Positions 58,586 through 64,000 of a stretch of 64,000 nucleotides of DNA are shown in pieces. Every line of letters begins with the position of its first letter. Position 1 is the first letter of the stretch. A model generated the notes under the pieces. It ran no database searches. It was given only the letters and a program-made list of their open reading frames with translations, and was not told where the DNA came from. The DNA is taken from positions 4,588,001 through 4,652,000 of the forward strand of contig JAVHJL010000003.1 in assembly GCA_036971715.1 (NCBI GenBank). Reading direction: 5' to 3'. This stretch comes from Arthrobotrys musiformis (Eukaryota > Ascomycota > Orbiliomycetes > Orbiliales > Orbiliaceae). The position numbers were made by a program, and so were the translations under genes.

Positions 58586-59856
58586 ATGCGACGGAAAGCA
58601 ATCTCTCTTCTGTGTCGGGTCTCTCGACCGTCGACCGTTCAGCGGCCCCTAGCTGCCCCCATAGCGTCGCTCCCGCGGTGCTACAGCAGCCAGGCGCCCC
58701 CCAATGCCAAATTGAACCAGCCTATTCAGTATAACACCTCGACATATCTTTCGCACACGGCCGCGACGACTCTCGCGAATCCCGAACTTCCATCTTCGAT
58801 CCGGGCCTCTGGTAACACAACTCGCCAGAATCTATATCAGTCGATCAACTCCGCCCTATCCACTGCGCTGACCACCGACGAACGTGCCATTCTCTTCGGT
58901 GAAGACGTAGCTTTCGGCGGTGTTTTCCGCTGCTCAACCAATCTCCTTGATAAATTCGGCCCAGATCGTGTCTTCAACACACCGCTGAACGAGCTGGGTA
59001 TCATCGGCTTCGGTATCGGATATGCCGCGCACCACGAGTCCAACACGGCTATCGCAGAGATCCAATTCGGAGACTATGTCTTCCCAGCCTTCGATCAGAT
59101 TGTCAACGAAGCTGCTAAGTACCGTTATCGCGGTGCCGGCGAGTTCAACTGTGGAGGGCTTACCATCCGGATGCCTGTGATGGGTGTTGGACACGGTGCT
59201 CTGTATCATTCACAAAGTCCCGAGGCTTTCTTTTGTCACGTACCCGGATTGAAGGTTGTGGTTCCCAGAGGCCCAGTCCAAGCTAAGGGACTGCTTTTGG
59301 CAAGTATCAGAGAGAGGAACCCAGTCATCTTCATGGAGCCGAAGATACTGTATCGTGCAGCTGTTGAAGAGGTGCCGGTTGATGACTATGAGCTTCCCTT
59401 GGAAAAGGCAGAAGTAGTTGCTAAAGGAAGCGATGTTACCGTGATTTCGTATGGCACGACGATGTATACTGCCGAATTGGCCGCGAAGGCCGCCAAGGAA
59501 ATGTTGGGAGCTAGTGTGGAGGTCATCGATCTGAGGACGATATACCCATGGGACAAGGAAACTATCTTCGAAAGTGTCAAGAAGACAGGCAGATGCGTGA
59601 TTGTGCACGAAGCGTCTAAGAGTGGTGGAGTTGGCGGAGAGGTTGCGGCATGCGTTCAGGAAGAATGCTTCCTGAGACTGGAGGCGCCGGTAGGCAGAGT
59701 TGCTGGCTATGATGCTCCAATGGGGTTGATCTTTGAGCAGTTCAATTTGCCAGACGTTGCCAGTAAGTTTTACTTTTGCTACGTCTCCTTTTAAATTTGA
59801 TGCTAATCCATGTTTTAGGGATATTTGATGCTATCAAGAAGACTCTAGAGTATTGA
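58586..59856 (+). CDS. Branched-chain 2-oxoacid dehydrogenase E1 beta subunit, mitochondrial
   Basis: Two exons, 58586..59762 and 59819..59856, 404 residues. The beta subunit of the E1 component decarboxylates the 2-oxoacids of Leu, Ile and Val with thiamine diphosphate, in the mitochondrial matrix. The N-terminus (MRRKAISLLCRVSRPS, RCYSSQA) is a clear presequence. Family features: ILFGEDVAFGGVFRCS, VFNTPLNELGIIGFGIG (conserved ThDP Glu), AEIQFGDYVFPAFDQIVNEAAKYRYR, GAGEFNCGGLTIR, and a C-terminal transketolase domain (VSYGTTMY-like VISYGTTMY, VIDLRTIYPWD, HEASKSGGVGGEVA). PVGRVAGYDAPMG and exon 2 (IFDAIKKTLEY) complete it. The GEDVAFGGVFR and FNCGGL wording fits branched-chain rather than pyruvate E1 beta. 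The alpha subunit is not nearby. Confidence 0.95.
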
Positions 59857-61634
59857 TAGTTCAGTTGCAGAGCCTCAGGTTATTACTTACTATGTAGACA
59901 TAGTTTCGCTGTCCAGGGATCATAGAGCAGGGGGTAGTTACTCGCCCTGGTTAAGATTCAAGTCACTCGGATTCGCATGTCTACCTAGACCGGGTTCAAT
60001 CTCATGTACAACAACCTCACAATGACAATATATATAGTCATACAATGGTATGATTTTTGTGCTTTGTATTTTAGCTGATAGCCTTGCAAATTCCCGTTTT
60101 CGTATACGACTGAGATTAATTATATCGGCTCCACACAGCTTGTGTCCTCGTGATATCAGATGTTAAATTGACCTCATATCCACACCGCTCCCGGACCTGG
60201 AACCTAGTCACCAAATCCCAACGGTGTTTTCCACAATACAATGCAATGAACAGTAACAACTGATTGGTCAATGGCATGATAGAAAAACGCGTAAAGCTTG
60301 TACCCAAAGAAATACCAGTTTTAGAACTCACGCCGCCGTCCGCCCACGTTTGATAGTAGCTCCGATCCCAACTGAGGCAAGGAAGTAGTTATATCTACTA
60401 CAGTTTCCAGTTGGGGTATCCTTTGAAACGGTCAAACAGTATGACAACATACCGTTATGGTGTGCGCGCACTTTTCATGCCTGGTGATCTGTCAGCTGTG
60501 GAGTGCCAACAGCGCTTGTGGCCGTTGATAAGTAGGCAGCTGGCCCATGTCCGTGGCACCAGCTTGTTTGACAATTCGCCCCTGGTTGGACTGGGGCCAT
60601 TGTAGGGCCAGGGCCTGTGATTGGTGAACGGCGGGTTGAAACCAGCCTGTGGACAAGCTGCAAGGGACGGCCGATTGAGCCGACCAGCCAATCTGGAGCA
60701 TGGCATCGGAATGGAGGCCTGTGAATGGTGGAATCCACCTCCTTAATCTGACGGAGAGCACGAGTGGTTTCTCTCCAAGGCCCTCTTGTCGATTTCTTGT
60801 CTCGCTTTCCTGTCTCGATTATCAGTTATCGCTCTTTGAATTGCGCAAGGACGACGGTCTTTACCAGAGTTATCATCATATCTGCATTCCGACAGCGTCA
60901 AAGAATTCCAGTCGCTCACTCGCTCATTAATCGTCCAGTGTCTTTCATCGTCGCATTGCTTGTGACCGCACAAAGAAATAACCTTCCTTCCAACCTCCCC
61001 CATTCCTTTTACGGATCTCTGCGGGCGCATACACAAACTGCAACCTGACAAAATCCAACAAAACCAGTCCGGTCGAAGCCCTGATCATTTCGAAACCCCG
61101 CGCCGCCCAACCGTCCGTCGACCTGAATTCTGGAAGGCCTAAAAATGATCGAGTAGATACCATCGCCATTCTTTTCCACCATCGCTTGGTCTCTGCTACT
61201 TGTTTCTGTTTTGGTCTTGCACGTTGACCGTGGCATAGCATCCGTTCCTTATTGTTTCGACTGTCGGTCTTTGAAAGACTGCAACATCTGCCCTCATTTG
61301 GCAACATCACCATCGACGGTTTCAAATCAACCTCATACTATACTTACTGGCTGTGCCGGAATCCTTCGGGACACTGTAGACTGGGTCTCAGAAAGTGGGA
61401 TACTTTGAAAGTACCAAATAGGGATTTTATCTATTAATCAACCATACAACTTTTGGGCGACGATAGCAGAAGGAGAACCGAGAAGGAATTTCTTGCAAGT
61501 GTCGACAACAACGCCAACAGCCCGTCAACACAAAGCTCCTTTGGTATCAGCGCCGTCGACACCGTCATCACCACCTCACCTCTTGAATATCCTTCCACGC
61601 CGCCCATCTGATACACACATCCGACATCGTGACC
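59857..61634. other. Long intergenic region / KCH leader
   Basis: No gene supported. Several overlapping short frames occur at 60410-61050 on both strands, with no motif. The last 400 bases, upstream of the transporter start, may be a long 5' leader with small upstream frames. Confidence 0.4.
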
Positions 61635-64000
61635 ATGGGCTTATTACGGAGAGATCGTGATGATGCGCCAGTTAACCAGAAGCAGAAGTGGGATTACATT
61701 GTATGTATCAATTGTCCTTGTTCTGCGCCCGTTCCGTCGCTGTCCCACCCACCCAGATGCGCATGGCGATATATATATATGCATAGCTAACATGAAACAA
61801 TTGTTTCTACACTAGAACATCAACGACTTCAAGTCTCGATCTTGCTGGTCGCCTATAGCCTACTTCCTCTTCTTTGTCAATTTCTTCTTTGGTGTTTTGG
61901 TTGTCGCCGCTGATTGCTACACCGCTGTCAATTTGCTCGCCTTCGACCGATGGTCCTCGAAGATCGACCCCTTCGTCCCCTTCTATATATCGAAATGGAT
62001 TTTTGCGGGATGCATCATCTTCTCCTTTGTTCTCATTGGACTATCGCTCATATGGAGCGTCAAGGCAATCAAGGGCGGCAGCATTGCCCGAGGCTATCTG
62101 AACGTTTACGCGCAAAGATGGTATTGCGTCGGCAGGGGGGGATACAAGCGCTTCCTGGTCTTTACTGAACTGACTAAGAGTAAGCATGGCAGCGACTATG
62201 TGATGCTATTCACATATTTCGCCTTCAAAGGTATTTGCAAGAATGAACCCGAGTACCAATTATTGAATTGTTGGCTGACAGTAGGCGAATAGGCTGGGCC
62301 CAAACCCTTCTTGCTGATGGACCTCGCCAAATCCTCAATGGCATGACACTCTATGCCGTCATGCAAGCTAAAATCATTCCAGGGACACAAAAGAGTGGCC
62401 TGAGTGGCCTTCTCGCCTCTATCAAGGCTCTCGAGGAGGAGTCTCTGACCCAGGCGATCATCCTGTCCGTCATGCTCTTCACGTGTGTCTGGTGGATCTT
62501 GACCTTTCTCTCCCTTGCCTTCGCTGTGGTGCTTTGGATAATGTTTATTTGGCATCACGTCCCAAGCGGTCACACCCTTGGATCATACTGCAGGGAGAAA
62601 ATTGACAAGCGTCTCCTTGGAATCGTAGCTAAGAATCACAAGAGGACTATCGAAGAAGCACGGGAGGAAAGAATGAAGGCAGACCAAGCAGGACTTGGAG
62701 CCAGAAAACCAACCTTGCCCATCTTCGACGATGCATCCTCCGGACCTGCTAAACCACCAATGGGCCCGACTCTTCCATCAATCACCGAGAAACCGGTCGC
62801 TCCTGGGCTTAAGAGAACTAATACCATGGATACGTTCACGACCACTGTTTCTTCAAGGCCCGATACCAGCATGCCTTCGAGACCACCATACGCCGCCGCA
62901 AGACCTCAATTCCCGATGAGGTCTTCAACGAATGACACAGCAATGTCGGCCACATCTTCGATGTTCGATGATTCAGCTAGTTTGATTGGAGATCGCAAGG
63001 ATCCGTTCACCAGGACCAATACGCCTCTGTACCGACCCCAACCGCCTATTGGACCATATAACAGGAACTATGGGCCTGGACATGGACCTAACTCTTCCCA
63101 AGCTTCGCTCACAAATCCATATGAGTCCGCCCCCCTTCAACCACACGATTTCCTTGGATCTCAACAATATCTCCCGCCGATCAACCGAAATGACACTGTT
63201 TCACCGTTTTACCAGCGACAGCCGCCTGTTAACCGCAATGATACTATCTCTCCGCTAGGAAATGGGCCACCTCCAGTTCAGCAAAGACCACTCAACTTTG
63301 AACCAATGCAAGCACCTTTCCAACCCTTCCCCCCAAACAACATTCCAAGAAGATTTCCAGTCCGACCTCAAGAGCAGAATTTTGATTCGGGGATCCAGCA
63401 ACCGCCAACCGCACACACCCCATCTCCGGCTCCCGAGTTTTCAAAATACACAGAGCATAGGCATACACCTCCAGTCCATCATATGCCACAATCTGAGATC
63501 TTTGAAATGGATGGCGGTGTCACCGCTAACCCACAGGCCGCCGCAGCTGTCGAATTGAGCAGCTCGCCTCCAAAGACTACCACCGCTCCTATCCAGAGTG
63601 CCACTGATGGTTCGTTCGCTGCCCACCCTATGGCATTTGAACTTGATACTGGTGTTCCGGTCGTTGCCCAATCCCCTCCAAAATCCTCCCCACCGCCTCA
63701 GACAAGGACTCGTCGTCTCACACCTCCTCAACCGATAACCACTCCCGCACCACAGGCAAACTCGCCCCCTAGGCAGCTTCCCCAACAAACAACGGGTCCC
63801 GCATACAGCAAACCGACTTATCAACCTGTTGGCGCCCCAGCTGCTTCAACCGCTACCCCTCCGCCCCAGGCGCAGAGGCAACTACCACAAAGAAGCCTCC
63901 AGCGGGATTTCGAGCGTGAAGAACACGGCGTCGGGAGAAATATCCACGGCAACTACGACATCGAAGCCGACGTGCTGGATTCCTACCTCCATCGCTCGCC
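61635..64000 (+). CDS. KCH-type low-affinity potassium transporter, 3' end outside window
   Basis: Exons 61635..61700, 61816..62230 and 62293..64000, the last running off the edge. The first exon (MGLLRRDRDDAPVNQKQKWDYI) is short. The family (Kch1/Prm6) supports low-affinity K+ influx at the plasma membrane and calcium signalling in yeast. Signatures: CWSPIAYFLFFVNFFFGVLVVAADCYT, LLAFDRWSS, KWIFAGCIIFSFVLIGL, GYLNVYAQRWYC, and GPRQILNGMTLYAVM, matching the KCH core. Further membrane helices (AIILSVMLFTCVWWILTFLSLAF and beyond, about residues 205-240) follow. A long disordered Pro/Gln-rich cytoplasmic tail has two NRNDTVSPF / NRNDTISPL repeats. Both introns close in phase (GTATGT and GTATTT donors; GCTGAC branch in the second). 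Confidence 0.88.

Noticed and set aside
1..64000. CRISPR array, rRNA, biosynthetic gene cluster, LTR retrotransposon or viral insertion
   Set aside because: No regularly spaced repeats, rRNA cores, PKS/NRPS or terpene motifs, reverse transcriptase/integrase motifs or viral structural genes were seen.

Overview
This window is nuclear DNA of a filamentous ascomycete (Pezizomycotina). Genes are interrupted by short introns of about 50-120 bases with GTRNGT-type donors and CTAAC/CTGAC branch sites close to the acceptor. The gene families are also typical of these fungi: CFEM, KCH potassium transporter, STAND/NACHT receptor, 2EXR and F-box proteins, and a fungal dynamin. The family mix would suit Orbiliomycetes or a related class, but I cannot fix the genus from sequence alone.

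Layout. 1-1063 is the 3' end of the ER chaperone BiP/Kar2 (HDEL). 1.7-15.2 kb holds three F-box/2EXR-type proteins (1695, 11367, 13777), an unrecognised two-exon gene (5582-6606, minus) and a four-exon gene with a transglutaminase-like Cys-His-Asp arrangement (7378-9251), separated by gene-poor DNA. 16.8-21.0 kb has a single-exon polytopic membrane protein and a five-exon Lsb5-type VHS-GAT protein. 21.7-30.4 kb is a head-to-head pair: a NACHT/STAND receptor (minus) and a dynamin-superfamily GTPase (plus). 31.2-35.6 kb holds housekeeping genes (mitochondrial hydroxyacid-oxoacid transhydrogenase, U1 snRNP protein Luc7) followed by a Q/P/N-rich open frame. 36.0-38.0 kb has a heavily frameshifted APH-like kinase pseudogene and a small protein resembling a bacterial/phage domain. 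40.3-47.0 kb has a coiled-coil protein, a CFEM-like membrane protein, a small Cys-rich protein and an unknown two-exon gene. 47.7-53.4 kb holds two divergent secreted paralogues: one with an intact HEMMH zinc-protease motif and one where the motif has decayed to HAIFH. 56.3-64.0 kb has a coiled-coil membrane protein, the branched-chain 2-oxoacid dehydrogenase E1 beta subunit, and a KCH-type potassium transporter that runs off the window.

The housekeeping genes (kar2, lsb5, HOT, luc7, BCKDHB, KCH) are dispersed and show no pathway clustering. The most system-like parts are the receptor/dynamin pair, which recalls immune-type GTPase and NLR proteins, and the protease/pseudoprotease pair. Gene-poor stretches carry AT-rich DNA, two 26-base homopolymer tracts and a dispersed short motif (GGTCTCGTTCCCAG) that occurs in inverted pairs like the ends of a small non-autonomous transposon.

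Exon boundaries were worked out by eye from splice consensus and reading phase. Apart from the conflict noted in the receptor, every multi-exon model given here closes in frame.
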